Source: Prosthecobacter debontii
Lineage (GTDB): Bacteria; Verrucomicrobiota; Verrucomicrobiia; Verrucomicrobiales; Verrucomicrobiaceae
Direction: 5' to 3'
Assembly: GCF_900167535.1 (NCBI RefSeq)
Contig: NZ_FUYE01000007.1
Coordinates: 1-64,000, forward strand
Length of the DNA stretch: 64,000 nucleotides
The notes below the pieces were generated by a model. It had not been told where the DNA came from, made no database searches, and saw only the letters and a program-made list of their open reading frames with translations. Below are positions 34,847 through 44,500 of this stretch, piece by piece; within the stretch, counting starts at the first letter, position 1, and each line of letters starts with the position of its first letter. The position numbers and the translations under genes are program-made.

Positions 34847-35093
34847 AGGCCTGTCGCCTAGCGACATGTCAGCCCCCTCATTCTCCCGAAGAATCGGCTT
34901 CATTCCTCAGACCTCACAAGGGTAAACTGCCATTGAAAGAACGGTCATATCTGCTTCGCAGTCGATTTGTTGATTCTGAAATCCTGCGATTGACAGCGAA
35001 TCCCCCCAACAATTCAGATTAAGGCCGCCTCCCCAATGAAAAAACAGTTGCCCTAACGTCTTGGTGAGGTTAAGGAACCCGTCCGACAAAAAC

Positions 35094-35168
35094 GCGCGGT
35101 TAGCTCAGTGGTAGAGCATCACCTTGACATGGTGGGGGCCACAGGTTCGAACCCTGTACCGCGCACCA
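35094..35168 (+). tRNA. tRNA-Val (anticodon GAC)
   Basis: A complete 75-base cloverleaf. The acceptor stem GCGCGGT pairs with ACCGCGC, the D arm is GCTC/GAGC, the anticodon stem TCACC/GGTGG (one T-G pair) encloses loop TTGACAT, and the T arm is ACAGG-TTCGAAC-CCTGT. The discriminator A and an encoded CCA end at 35168. Anticodon GAC reads Val codons GUC and GUU. No integrase or repeat of the 3' end marks it as an attachment site. Confidence 0.96.
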
Positions 35169-35249
35169 TCTTCTCATGAATAAGGAGAGATCAACTTTCA
35201 GGATATGCCTGAGGTAATTCGTTGAGTGGTGACTGCCTTTAGGCACATA

Positions 35250-35561
35250 TTAATGGCGAATTCGGTTTGAATGGCTATCCACGGAGTCGCTTTGATAGCT
35301 AGAGACTCTCTGTCGAGCATCTTCGGCTTGATGGAAATGAGCTGTTACAATCGCTCGAACTTGCCGATATAGACGCAGAGAGATGTCGCACTCGGGGGCG
35401 AGTGCATCGGCTCTGATCACCGCGTCGGTGAAGGCTTCAATATCTGGAGGTGGTTGACGAGTTAGCGTCTCTAGAGCCTCTAGAGGAGGACAGAAGCCGA
35501 GTGTGCGACACAACTCATCCAACAAGGCGTCCGCTTGGATTGAGGTAAGGACGGGTATCAT
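35250..35561 (-). CDS. Hypothetical protein, unrecognised
   Basis: 103 residues from the ATG at 35559-35561. The sequence is mostly helical and acidic in the middle ('LDELCRTLGFCPPLEALETL', 'DIEAFTDAVIRADALAPECD', 'YRQVRAIVTAHF'), with no signal peptide or membrane segment. The composition looks like a real soluble protein, but no family was recognised. It sits between tRNA-Val and a membrane protein gene 67 bp upstream on the same strand, possibly in the same transcript. Confidence 0.55.
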   Translation of the reverse strand: MIPVLTSIQADALLDELCRTLGFCPPLEALETLTRQPPPDIEAFTDAVIRADALAPECDISLRLYRQVRAIVTAHFHQAEDARQRVSSYQSDSVDSHSNRIRH

Positions 35562-35628
35562 TAAAAAGCTGCGCAAGGTTTGATTGGCTCATCCATAGCC
35601 TCCCGCATTTCACGGTTTAGCTGAACCC

Positions 35629-36042
35629 CTAGTTGGTCGCACAGCGCGAATAAGCGGCGGCGATGGTGATGCCCGCCAACGAGAATTGAATAAGGTAGTA
35701 GGTGCTTTCTAACAACAGCCACTTGGATAGGGAGGCGACGCGTTGTTTGGCCGCCTCGGCGATGACTGCGCTGCTCGCAATGAAAAGACCGAGGATCCCA
35801 CCAAATCGAAGGCCTTCCATCCAAATACTGCCATCCTGCTGGATGAATGGGAAGAGATAGGCCAGGATTGCACCCTGAATGAGCATGGCACTGAGGCCTA
35901 GTGGAATGATCGGATCATCGATCCGCGAGAAGATGGCGAGCTTTCGATAGGTGTCTTTAAAAAGGACGAGATGCCAGACAAAACCCAGCCCAAAGGTGAC
36001 GACGACATAGCCTGCCCAAGCGAGGAAGAAACATGCACTCAT
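35629..36042 (-). CDS. Small four-helix membrane protein, unrecognised
   Basis: 137 residues from the ATG at 36040-36042. Four membrane segments are evident at about 4-24, 46-66, 76-94 and 108-130. The layout and 'GFVWHLVLFKDTYRKL' loop after the first segment recall DUF1761/DUF2177-type small membrane proteins, but the match is weak. A longer frame up to 36117 exists; its extra residues are not hydrophobic or conserved-looking. The neighbours on the same strand are also small unknown genes. Confidence 0.6.
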   Translation of the reverse strand: MSACFFLAWAGYVVVTFGLGFVWHLVLFKDTYRKLAIFSRIDDPIIPLGLSAMLIQGAILAYLFPFIQQDGSIWMEGLRFGGILGLFIASSAVIAEAAKQRVASLSKWLLLESTYYLIQFSLAGITIAAAYSRCATN

Positions 36043-36135
36043 GGATGATCGCACCGCCAACAAACCCGCCACCCGCGGCGGATCAAATGAAGAATAACAA
36101 AAACAACGACCGATCACGGCGTTCGTTTGTTTGAC

Positions 36136-36678
36136 CTATGAATGGATCAGATAGGCGATGATTTCGTCGCGATGGGGATGATTTTCCAACGTGGATTTGA
36201 GGCTATCCAGATGTCCCAGCAATTCACTGCCGATGCGTTCTTCCAATCGGGTTCGGCGGCTCGCGGAGACTTCTTCGCGTAAAGCTTCGCGCTGCCAGGG
36301 GGTGGTGAACATCAGGTGAATCTCATCGTGAAAGTTCCGGCTACGCAGAGATTCCCATTCGCCTTGATCCAACCAAATGCCGCCTGTGATGGAGCGGTCT
36401 ATCGAGAACTTGAAACCGTGCCCGACTTTATAACGAATCATGAGGGTGCCTGTTTCGGGGCAGCAATAAGCGGGGGACTCAGACGGGGGCTCTAGGGTCA
36501 AGGCAGGGTCCGCAGCCGCGGGCAGTTGCGGTGTGCGAGCGGGCAAACCCGAGAGCCAGCGCATGTAGGCGACGGCGGGAATGTAATGCCCTCCGGTTTC
36601 TGGGCAGCGATAGGCTTTGAGTCCTTCTTCAAGTTGGACGACCACCATAGGTTTTTTCGAGCCGACAGGACTTCTCAT
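36136..36678 (-). CDS. Degenerate TFIIB-type zinc-finger-like protein
   Basis: 180 residues. Two 'CPETG' segments (about 25-29 and 73-77) recall the first knuckle of zf-TFIIB domains. The second is followed by 'IDRSITGGIWLDQGEWESLR', which matches the conserved 'xDxCxxCGGxWLDxGExExL' second knuckle. However, the cysteines of that knuckle are replaced and one residue is lost, so zinc binding is unlikely there. The C-terminal third is charged and helical. Bacterial zf-TFIIB proteins have unknown roles. The gene is the outermost of three minus-strand small genes. Confidence 0.65.
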   Translation of the reverse strand: MRSPVGSKKPMVVVQLEEGLKAYRCPETGGHYIPAVAYMRWLSGLPARTPQLPAAADPALTLEPPSESPAYCCPETGTLMIRYKVGHGFKFSIDRSITGGIWLDQGEWESLRSRNFHDEIHLMFTTPWQREALREEVSASRRTRLEERIGSELLGHLDSLKSTLENHPHRDEIIAYLIHS

Positions 36679-36882
36679 GTGAGATGGGATGGAGATTGTT
36701 CACATCCTAGCGATTCGTGAGGGCCTTTCGAGCTTTTTAGCTGGCACTCGCATCACGAAGTTCATCCGTGAGATCGGCTTGGCCATTTTGCTCATCCGAA
36801 TGTGCAGCGACGCAGAGGATGGAACTCTGCAACTCTTGAAAAAAGCGGCTGCATTTTTTTCAGGGTGGTCTATCTGGCAGGC

Positions 36883-37692
36883 GTGATAGCCATAGCAACG
36901 GCCAGCCAGAAAGGTGGCGTGGGGAAAACCACGCTGTGCATCAATCTCGCCTATTCTCTCGCGAGGCGAGGATGGAAGACACTTCTTGTCGATACCGATC
37001 CTCAGGGAGGCGTGGGACTTTCCTTGGCACGATCCACGCGCGCCAAGCAGGGCTTCTACGATTTCTTGGGTGGGGAAAAAAATATCAATAAGCTGATGCT
37101 TTCCACGCGCCTGCCAGAACTACAGATCCTGCCCACCGGGCAGTACGATGCCTGCGCTCGCAAAGGCTGGGCAGAGGCGGAGGTGCCTGCCCGTTTGGCC
37201 GACTTGTTGCGCGCCGCCGATGGCCGTGGCGTGGATTGCGTCATCCTCGATACAGCCGCGGGTCTGAATGGCATGTCCGAAGCGGTGATCAAGGCCTGCG
37301 ATTATGTCATTTTGCCTCAGCAGGCGGAGCCACTGGCCGTGCGCAGTGTGCCACATATGCTGGAAACTTTTTCACGCTTCCGCGCCGAGGGTGCCGGGGT
37401 GCGGGTGGCGGGCATTTTGCTCACGATGGTGATGCCTGACAACCCGATCAGCCAAAAGGTGGTTTCTGAGTTACGGGCACTGCTGCCCGCAGACCTGATG
37501 TTTGACCAGAACGTGCCACGCATGAATTCTTTCCTGGAAGCCAGTGCCATGGGGGTGCCCGTGGCTTTGATCAAACGTAACCCTCCCCCCGAAGCTTTGG
37601 TCTTTGACCAACTTGCTGCTGAGATTGAGCAACGCACCGGTCTCTCTCAGGAACGCCAATCCTCCGATAACCATGCAAGTCTCCTGGATTGA
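36883..37692 (+). CDS. ParA/MinD-family ATPase
   Basis: 269 residues from a GTG at 36883; the upstream frame has no protein-like sequence. The deviant Walker A 'ASQKGGVGKTTLCINLA' (7-23), 'LLVDTDPQGGVGLSLA' (about 37-52) and 'VDCVILDTAAGLNG' (Walker B, about 110-123) define a ParA-type ATPase that dimerises with ATP and often patterns cargo on the nucleoid or membrane. No parB gene follows. Instead the next gene overlaps by 20 bp and encodes a proline-rich protein, so this ParA may position something other than the chromosome. The start codon choice is moderately sure. Confidence 0.85.
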   Translation: MIAIATASQKGGVGKTTLCINLAYSLARRGWKTLLVDTDPQGGVGLSLARSTRAKQGFYDFLGGEKNINKLMLSTRLPELQILPTGQYDACARKGWAEAEVPARLADLLRAADGRGVDCVILDTAAGLNGMSEAVIKACDYVILPQQAEPLAVRSVPHMLETFSRFRAEGAGVRVAGILLTMVMPDNPISQKVVSELRALLPADLMFDQNVPRMNSFLEASAMGVPVALIKRNPPPEALVFDQLAAEIEQRTGLSQERQSSDNHASLLD

Positions 37693-38524
37693 TCCCGAAG
37701 AGGTCGCCTCACTCGCTGAGTCGCTGCGCCCACCTGCTCGGACTCCTGAACCGGAGCCCGCTGCTGAAACGATCGTGCCTGAATCTGCGGAGCCCTTGCT
37801 CTCGGATCAGGCACCGTCTGTTGGTTCAGACCAGGATGCCGTTGAGGCAACTTTGGATTTGCCTGCTCTTCGCCAGAAATTGCAATCCATCCGGGAAAAG
37901 GCGATTCGTGCGGGTTTGCTGACGCCTCAGCCGGAGGTGGTGGAAGCTCCTGCTGCTGTTTTCCACGCTCCTGATTTTTCGACCGAAACCCCTGTTGAGC
38001 CCGAGATCGCAGCACCTGAGCCCCCGCCCGTGGTGGAGCCCGCCCCTCAGCCAACCGCATGTGAGGCCATATCGGCTTTGGCTGAAACTCCCATCACTGT
38101 GGAGAGTGCCACCCCCGTGATGGCTCCAGCACCTCAGCCTCTCGTTCAGGTAGATCCCTCAGCAACGGTTAAAGATCGCTTACAAGCCTTTGCTTATTGG
38201 ACGGGTCAGACCTGGGGTGTCGGTGACTTGCTGGTCGTGGATGAATATGGGGACCTCCTTTGGGGACCTCCGAAGCGCTCGGGTCTCGTCATCTCCAGCA
38301 TGATGGCATGGAATGCTGCCATCCGAGCAAGTGCCCAAGCAGCCAATGGTTTTCAGCAGATCCAGCAGCAGACTTTAGTGACAGGTGAAAGCCTGACCAT
38401 TATCCCTTGCCAAACTCGGTTGGGCTTGTTGGTGATCGCCTGGGTGCGAGGCCAAATTCCTGGTGAGCAAGAGACTTCTTCGCTGCGGGAGGCCTTGACG
38501 GGTTTAATGAACCTGATGGCCTGA
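37673..38524 (+). CDS. Proline-rich protein with roadblock/LC7-like C-terminal domain, ParA partner
   Basis: 283 residues from the ATG at 37673, inside the end of the ParA gene. Residues about 20-170 are rich in Pro, Ala and Glu and probably disordered. Residues about 180-283 form an ordered domain ('DRLQAFAYWTGQTWGVGDLLVVDEYGDLLW', 'SLTIIPCQTRLGLLVIAWV') whose strand-helix pattern resembles the roadblock/LC7 (MglB-like) fold. This similarity is judged by eye and is tentative. Overlap with parA suggests the two products work together, for example as ATPase and adaptor or cargo. Confidence 0.6.
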   Translation: MQVSWIDPEEVASLAESLRPPARTPEPEPAAETIVPESAEPLLSDQAPSVGSDQDAVEATLDLPALRQKLQSIREKAIRAGLLTPQPEVVEAPAAVFHAPDFSTETPVEPEIAAPEPPPVVEPAPQPTACEAISALAETPITVESATPVMAPAPQPLVQVDPSATVKDRLQAFAYWTGQTWGVGDLLVVDEYGDLLWGPPKRSGLVISSMMAWNAAIRASAQAANGFQQIQQQTLVTGESLTIIPCQTRLGLLVIAWVRGQIPGEQETSSLREALTGLMNLMA

Positions 38525-38624
38525 TCCTAGAGCTTCATCACAAAAGCACGGAAGCTGGAGATATCCGAGGTCGCATAAAGTGGCGGCCTGCTGGTAGTGT
38601 CTGCCCGAACCCCAACCGAATTTC

Positions 38625-39533
38625 ATGAAACCGCTCGATCTCCAGGTCAATGGCTACGCAGGCACCGACTTTAACCGCGATGGTCTAACCGCAGAGGCTC
38701 TGCACCATGCTTGTCATTGCCTGCGTGAAGATGGCTGTGATGCCATCCTAGCCACCTTCATCACCGATGAGATTGATGCCCTGGAGCGACGCATGCAGAC
38801 GCTGGTGGAGCTGCGCGAGAAAGATCCTCTGGTGAAGGAAGTCATTGCCGGGATTCACATTGAGGGCCCCTTCATCAATCCTGAAAAAGGGTATGTCGGT
38901 GCACATCCGCCTCACTGTGTGAAGCCCGCGCATCTGGAGGATACCAAGCGCCTTCTCGATGCGGCTGGAGGTCTGACCAAAATCATCACTTTAGCACCCG
39001 AGTGTGATGACGGCTTTCATGTCACCGAGTTTCTCGCCAACAACGGCGTCACCGTTTCCGCAGGGCATTGCAATCCGTCGCTGGATCAGCTTCGCGCCGC
39101 CACTGAGCACGGGCTGAGCATGTTCACCCACGTTGGCAATGGCTGTCCGATGATCATGCATCGTCATGACAACATCATCCAGCGTGCCTTGACGTTGAGA
39201 GATCGCCTCTGGTTATGCTTCATTCCAGATGGCGTGCATGTGGATTTCTTTGCGTTGATCAATTACCTGCGTTGTGCCGGCTTGGAGAAAACCATCTTTG
39301 TCACGGATGCCATCTCAGCGGCGCGGTTAGGCCCCGGCAACTACACCCTTGCGGGTTGGGATATCAAAATTGGGGAGGATCTCGTCGCTCGCTCTCCCGA
39401 TGGTTCTCACTTCGTGGGTAGCACGGTGACGGTGCCGCGCATTTTAGCGAATGGACAGCAGTCCCTTGGCTTAACGAAGGCAGAGCTGGAATTGCTGTTG
39501 GATACCAATCCTCGTCAAGCAGTCGGGCTCTGA
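38625..39533 (+). CDS. nagA: N-acetylglucosamine-6-phosphate deacetylase, short form
   Basis: 302 residues, about 80 shorter than typical NagA because the N-terminal beta-sandwich half is missing; the frame starts directly at 'LDLQVNGYAGTDFN'. The catalytic barrel is present: 'IHIEGPFINPEKGYVGAH' (metal Glu), 'VTVSAGHCNPSLDQL' and 'FTHVGNGCP' (metal His), 'PDGVHVD' and 'FVTDAISAARL' (catalytic Asp). The enzyme would remove acetate from GlcNAc-6-P in amino-sugar recycling. The usual 'FNAM' is replaced by 'GNGCP', so the substrate may differ. No nagB lies nearby. Confidence 0.8.
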   Translation: MKPLDLQVNGYAGTDFNRDGLTAEALHHACHCLREDGCDAILATFITDEIDALERRMQTLVELREKDPLVKEVIAGIHIEGPFINPEKGYVGAHPPHCVKPAHLEDTKRLLDAAGGLTKIITLAPECDDGFHVTEFLANNGVTVSAGHCNPSLDQLRAATEHGLSMFTHVGNGCPMIMHRHDNIIQRALTLRDRLWLCFIPDGVHVDFFALINYLRCAGLEKTIFVTDAISAARLGPGNYTLAGWDIKIGEDLVARSPDGSHFVGSTVTVPRILANGQQSLGLTKAELELLLDTNPRQAVGL

Positions 39534-39549
39534 ATCCGTTCATCTCCAT

Positions 39550-40836
39550 CTAATCGCGCAGGGCCACGGCGGGGTCCACCCGGGCGGCAAACCAAGCGGG
39601 AATCAAACCCGCAACGATGCATAAGGCGATGGAGATGAGGCAGGTCAGCGTGACATCCCAAGGCTGTACATAGGCCGGGATGGTGGAGAGGAAGACACCC
39701 TCCACGGCGTGGACCTGACCACCTGTGACCCAGGTGATGATCTCGCGGATATCATTGCGCAGCCACAGCACCAGCAGGCTGCCGATCAGACCGATGCCCG
39801 TGCCGAGTACTCCCACGACAACGGCTTGTACCAGGAAGACATTGACGATTTGCCCTGGCTTGCTGCCTAAGGCGGCGAGAACGCCGATCTCGCGGCGCTT
39901 CTGGGTGGTCACGGTGATGGTGGTATTCATCACCGAAAAGGCGGCCACCAGGGCGATGATGGAGAGCACGAACTGCATCATCGTTTGCTCGTTTTGCATG
40001 GCGGCCAGTCGGGCCTCCCCCGCATCGGTCCACAGGCTGTATTTCCAACCAGGCAATTGATTGGTCAGGCCTTGCGCCAAGATTTTAGCTTGGAGAGGCG
40101 ATGTCAGTTCGAGGGCGATGCCAGTCACTTGATCGCCGAGTTGATAGAGAGCCTGCCCTGTTTTCAGCGAGACATAGCCATTGTAGCCAGCACTCTCGGT
40201 CCGCAGGACACCTGAAATGCGCAGTGTTTGCGGATGAAGTTTGATCTGATCTAGAATTGCCTGCTTTTTCTCGCTGGAGTCTTCTTCGTTAGCGGCGCTG
40301 TACTGGCGCACGGCCGCATTGACGTTTTGGGAGGCGTAGACGCTAATTTCATCGCCTAGGCGCACGCCAAGTTGCTGCGCATGTTCATCACAGATCACGA
40401 TGGTGCCGTCCGCAAGGTCGAGGCTGCCATCGAGGAGATGAGGTTGAAGCTTGGCGAGGTTGCGAGTGGCCTCTGCGGGCGAAAGCCCTAGAACCAAGGT
40501 CGCGGTTTGATAGTCTCCATTGGCCATGTACATCATGCCCCCTGCATAGGGGGCTGCGGAAAGAATGCCGGTCGCCGGTTTGATCTTTTTGAGGGCTTCC
40601 TGCCAGGGTGGGGCTTCGCTCGATGTGGTATCACGACTCAACAACACGTGGGGTTCGGCCCCCATGAGCGTATCACGAAAGTCCACCTCGAAGCCCAGCA
40701 TCACAGCACGCACCACCACCATCATGAGGACGCCGACAGCCACCCCGAGGATGGAAATCGTCGTGATCACCGAGACGAAAGATCGCTTCGGGCGCAGATA
40801 GCGCAGGGCTAAAAAGAGAGAGGCGCGGTTCACCAT
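39550..40836 (-). CDS. LolC/LolE-like ABC transporter permease
   Basis: 428 residues with the FtsX-type topology: one N-terminal membrane segment (about 20-48), a large periplasmic domain (about 50-275) and three C-terminal segments (about 280-310, 325-355 and 385-415). The start 'FLALRYLRPKRSFVSVITTISILGVAVGV' is the signature of LolC/E, which extract lipoproteins from the inner membrane with the ATPase LolD. No lolD gene is adjacent, so this could also be a related MacB-like exporter. It lies 56 bp downstream of a pseudopilin gene on the same strand. Confidence 0.85.
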   Translation of the reverse strand: MVNRASLFLALRYLRPKRSFVSVITTISILGVAVGVLMMVVVRAVMLGFEVDFRDTLMGAEPHVLLSRDTTSSEAPPWQEALKKIKPATGILSAAPYAGGMMYMANGDYQTATLVLGLSPAEATRNLAKLQPHLLDGSLDLADGTIVICDEHAQQLGVRLGDEISVYASQNVNAAVRQYSAANEEDSSEKKQAILDQIKLHPQTLRISGVLRTESAGYNGYVSLKTGQALYQLGDQVTGIALELTSPLQAKILAQGLTNQLPGWKYSLWTDAGEARLAAMQNEQTMMQFVLSIIALVAAFSVMNTTITVTTQKRREIGVLAALGSKPGQIVNVFLVQAVVVGVLGTGIGLIGSLLVLWLRNDIREIITWVTGGQVHAVEGVFLSTIPAYVQPWDVTLTCLISIALCIVAGLIPAWFAARVDPAVALRD

Positions 40837-40892
40837 GGCCGCACCTACTGTGGGAGGTCCTGCTCAAAGGTCAAAGGCTCATCCTCAGTCCC

Positions 40893-41327
40893 TTAGGATT
40901 GGCCGTTTTGACTGGTCGCGCCATTCTCGGCTTTGCCTCCGACATCGTAGCGAACCTGCCCGCCTTGGATGGAGATGTAACGAGCCGCGCCTTCCAGTTC
41001 CTCTTGCCCCAGCCCTGGGAGCTGAAAAACCTGTCCTTTCATGAGTCCCTTTTCGATGGTGATGCCATCCCCCAGCTTGCGAGCGATGTCCAATCCCGTG
41101 CTGCTGTCCTCCACCAACTCATAACCGGCAGCATTCACGACCTGGCAGAGTGAGCAGATGCTCTGAGCATTTCGTTGATCGCGTGCTTGGCGCACATCGC
41201 TGCCATTTCCCCCAAACCAGGTGAGAGCAAGGCTGGTCATGATGCCGAGGATAGCCACGGTCATCAGCATTTCCAAAAGGCTGAACCCAGTGTGGGGAGA
41301 AATGAGTGGAAGCTTCGCGGTGTTCAT
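40893..41327 (-). CDS. Type II secretion / type IV pseudopilin
   Basis: 144 residues from the ATG at 41325-41327. A 14-residue basic leader ends in the prepilin peptidase site 'PHTG|FSLLEMLMTVAILGIMTSLAL', with the +5 Glu. The rest is a short soluble domain with two Cys close together ('SICSLCQVV'). It is a pseudopilin-like envelope protein, widely amplified in Verrucomicrobia and Planctomycetes. No secretion ATPase or secretin is near. It is divergent from the giant TPR gene. Confidence 0.85.
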   Translation of the reverse strand: MNTAKLPLISPHTGFSLLEMLMTVAILGIMTSLALTWFGGNGSDVRQARDQRNAQSICSLCQVVNAAGYELVEDSSTGLDIARKLGDGITIEKGLMKGQVFQLPGLGQEELEGAARYISIQGGQVRYDVGGKAENGATSQNGQS

Positions 41328-41542
41328 ACTCAATTTTGATAACAAGTTGAATTTACGTAATTACGCGCGCATCTCAATTACGGAATTCACTGTTTTGCGA
41401 TTTATTTATAACATATTCTATCATTATTGAGAATAAAATGCTTGTCGGCTAACTGTCATTGGGGTCAGCAAAATGATCCCATCGGCTTTTCGGTTCTCGA
41501 TAAACATGGAGCGTGCTATGCTCGTATGTTTGAAGTCCGATC
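41328..41542. promoter_or_regulatory. AT-rich divergent intergenic region with palindrome
   Basis: 215 bp separate the pseudopilin and the giant TPR gene. It includes the perfect palindrome CGTAATTACG at 41356-41365, a candidate operator near the pseudopilin start, and a possible sigma-70 pair for the plus gene (TTGCGA at 41395-41400 and TATCAT at 41419-41424, 18-base spacer). Both are suggestions from inspection only. Confidence 0.35.
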
Positions 41543-44500
41543 ATGCAGTCTCGCTTATGGAATCCCTGTTCCCGTCGTCGCTTGCGGCATCTGGGTCTGC
41601 TTGCCTTTTGCTGCATGGAGCTGGCCACGGCCCAGGAGACACCCAAGGCATGGACCGAGCGAGAAACACGACTGGCCAATGAGTATTTGTCACTGCTGGT
41701 CAGTCAGCCGGATTATGGCCGGGTGGTCGAACTTCTGTGGAATCTTTACGAGAAGCACGGGGCCACGCCGCTGCTCTTGGAAAACATCTCGGCTCAAGCT
41801 CAGACAACGCGCCATCCGACGGTTTTGCTGGTGCAGGGACATCTATTCCGCCGCGCCGGCGACCTCAAAAAAGCGGCTTCTCTCTATGATGAAGTTTTAA
41901 AAGCTGAGCCGACCCAACCTCTCGCCCTGCGCGCGCGTGCAGAGGTCGCCCGGGAATTGGCGGATCCGCTCACGGCATGGATGCTGATCCAGCGGTGGGA
42001 AGACAGGTTGCCGGACAATGATCCCGCCAAGCCTCAAGCGTTGATCGAACTGGGAACGCTCGCACTTGCGGCCAAAAAAACGGAAGAGGCTGCTCAGGCT
42101 TGGGAAAAAGCTGCCCGACTGCGGCCGGATGATATCGGTATCATTCGGCAGGTCGGGGAGTTGCTGCTTCGCGCTGGTTTCCCAGCCCGAGCAGCCAGCT
42201 TCTACGAAACGCTGGCGAATCAAAGTGATCCGCAGAAGCGCCTGGATGCCCTTTATAATCTGGCTCGGATTTTGGAGCATGCTGACGAATTTCTGAAAGC
42301 CGATGCTGCCTTGTTGAAGGGCCTGAGTTTGTTGGATTTTCGAGATGCACGCTATGCGGAGTTCTTTCGGCGGCGGGTGCGTTTGCACGAACGGTTTGGG
42401 AATCTGGATGACCTGCGCTTGCAGTTGCAAAGTGAGGCAGAAAAGAAACCGGTGAGTGAAAGGTCCTTGCGAGACTTGGTCCAGTTTTATGAAATCACGG
42501 TGGATCTTGATCAGCATTTGGCGGCTTTGAGGGTCCTTGTGAAAGAGGTGCCTCAGGTGGTGGATTATCGTTGGGACTTGGTGCGTTCCTTGTTAGACCA
42601 TGATGGGGCGGCGGAAGCGGGACAACTTCTGGATGAACGGATGAAAGGCGATGGCAGTGATCTCCCTGCGCTGATTTTTCTCCGCTGTGATGTGGACCTT
42701 CGACAGGGAAGACCGGCGGAGGCCACCGCTCGCTTGAAGCAACTTTTGGATCGCCAAAGCAGTGCCCCTGAAGTGGAAAAACAGGCGCTGAATTTTGCCC
42801 AAACCCGGACTTTGGATGCAGTGATTGAATGGATCCTGCAAGCACGGGTCCAACGTGAACCGAGCCGCCCCGAAGCTGTTTTTGAATTGGCAGGATTTTA
42901 TCGGACGCGCAAAGACAACGCGAAAGCGGAGGCCTTGCTACGGCAATACACCGGACAGGCAGTGAATGAACCGGAGAAACAGCGTCGCCTCAATGATGCG
43001 GCGGCATTCCTGGCTTCAGGCAGTGACTTGGACAGTGCCATCATGTTGGCGAGAGAAGCTCTGTCTAAGTCTGGCGCAGGACGAGAAGAGTTGCTGCGTC
43101 TCGCGGATTTGTTGGCCGAACACGGTGATTATGAAGAAGCCGCAGCACTTTTGGAAAAGGCCTGGGCCAGTAGCTCGACCGATGAGGATCGCTTGGATGT
43201 CGATGAACGGCTTTTCTCGGTGCTCATGGGAGAAAAAAAGGTCGAAACGACAACTCATGTCGGCACCGCTGGAGATTTTAAGCTTCCAGATGCTTTTACA
43301 GGGAAAGGCTTTGCCAGCGGTGCTCCTGAGGAAGGCGCTCTGAATCCGCTGCCACAGGCTGTGATGGAGAAGGCGCGAGCGATCTTCGATTTCCCCACCC
43401 CGGCAACGACCAAGGACAAAAGCGAAGCCTCGCTCCTGGGCCAGAAAGAGTGGGTCAAGATGGAGACGAACCCTGCACTGGCAGTCCGTTCCCCTGAGCG
43501 TCTCTTTCGAGCGGCATGGTGGGCGCTACGCACGGAGATGCATGCGGAGGCCTATCTATTTTTCCGGCTTCTTCAGATGGACCCCGCCACGGGAAAGGTA
43601 CGTGAGATGTCTCTGGAAGCTGAGAAGCTGCTGCTGGAGCTTTCTCTGGCCGACAAAAACAAAGCTCTGACAGAACGAGTGCTGCATCGTCTGATCACTC
43701 GAGATGCAGGCAATAAAGTGCGTTACATTTTAAGGCTCAGTGAGCTGCTGCTGGAGGCTGAGCAGGCAGCGGTCGCTTCCTTGCAAAGCAATCGCTGGTT
43801 TAGAGACGGTTCAGTGCCGCCACCGGGCCTGGAGGCAACGGCTCTCCTTGAGCAGGCCTATCGCGAGACACCGGACTCGGATCAACTCCTCTCCGCGCTT
43901 ACGCAGACTTACACCATCCAGCGGCGGATGGAAGACGCTCTGAAGCTGTGGAAGGAAGCCGTGAAGAGAGCCAGCGGCACTGCCGCCGTGCCACTGCTGG
44001 AGCGCTATGCAGACCTGCTTTTACGCCAGCGGAAGTTCCCCGAGTATGTCCAAGCTCAACTGGAGATCGTGGAGAGAGAGACCGATGCCAAGCGCCGCCG
44101 AGAGGCTTTGCGCCGTTTTACGGATCGATTGTTATGGTCGGCCGATGGTGGAGAAATGCCGCCGGAGATCATACAAGAACGGCTGAAGCTTCTGGAGGAA
44201 GCTTTAACCGAGCAGACAAGACGGCACCCTTTCGATGGTTTTTACCATGAAGCTCTGGCATTGATTTATGAAAAGAAGGGCGACGACGCTCGCTCTTTCC
44301 AGGCCATGAAGCAGGCCTATTACACTTCACCGGAAACGCCCTTTTCTCTTAGCCAGCTGCGTGAAGCGGCCCTCCGGGTTTCAGATCTCAAATCGGCCAT
44401 CTACTTTCAGAAACAGATTGCCGCTTCGGCGCCCCCGACAGAGCTGGCCGTGGAGTCTCGTCGCTTGGTGGAGTTACTTGAGCAAACCTTTCAAATCGCC

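Noticed and set aside
34907-35089. 60-codon minus-strand open frame just before tRNA-Val
   Set aside because: No recognisable features, and it ends against the tRNA promoter region; support is too weak.
35094-35168. tRNA-Val as a prophage or island attachment site
   Set aside because: No integrase and no repeat of the tRNA 3' end were found downstream.
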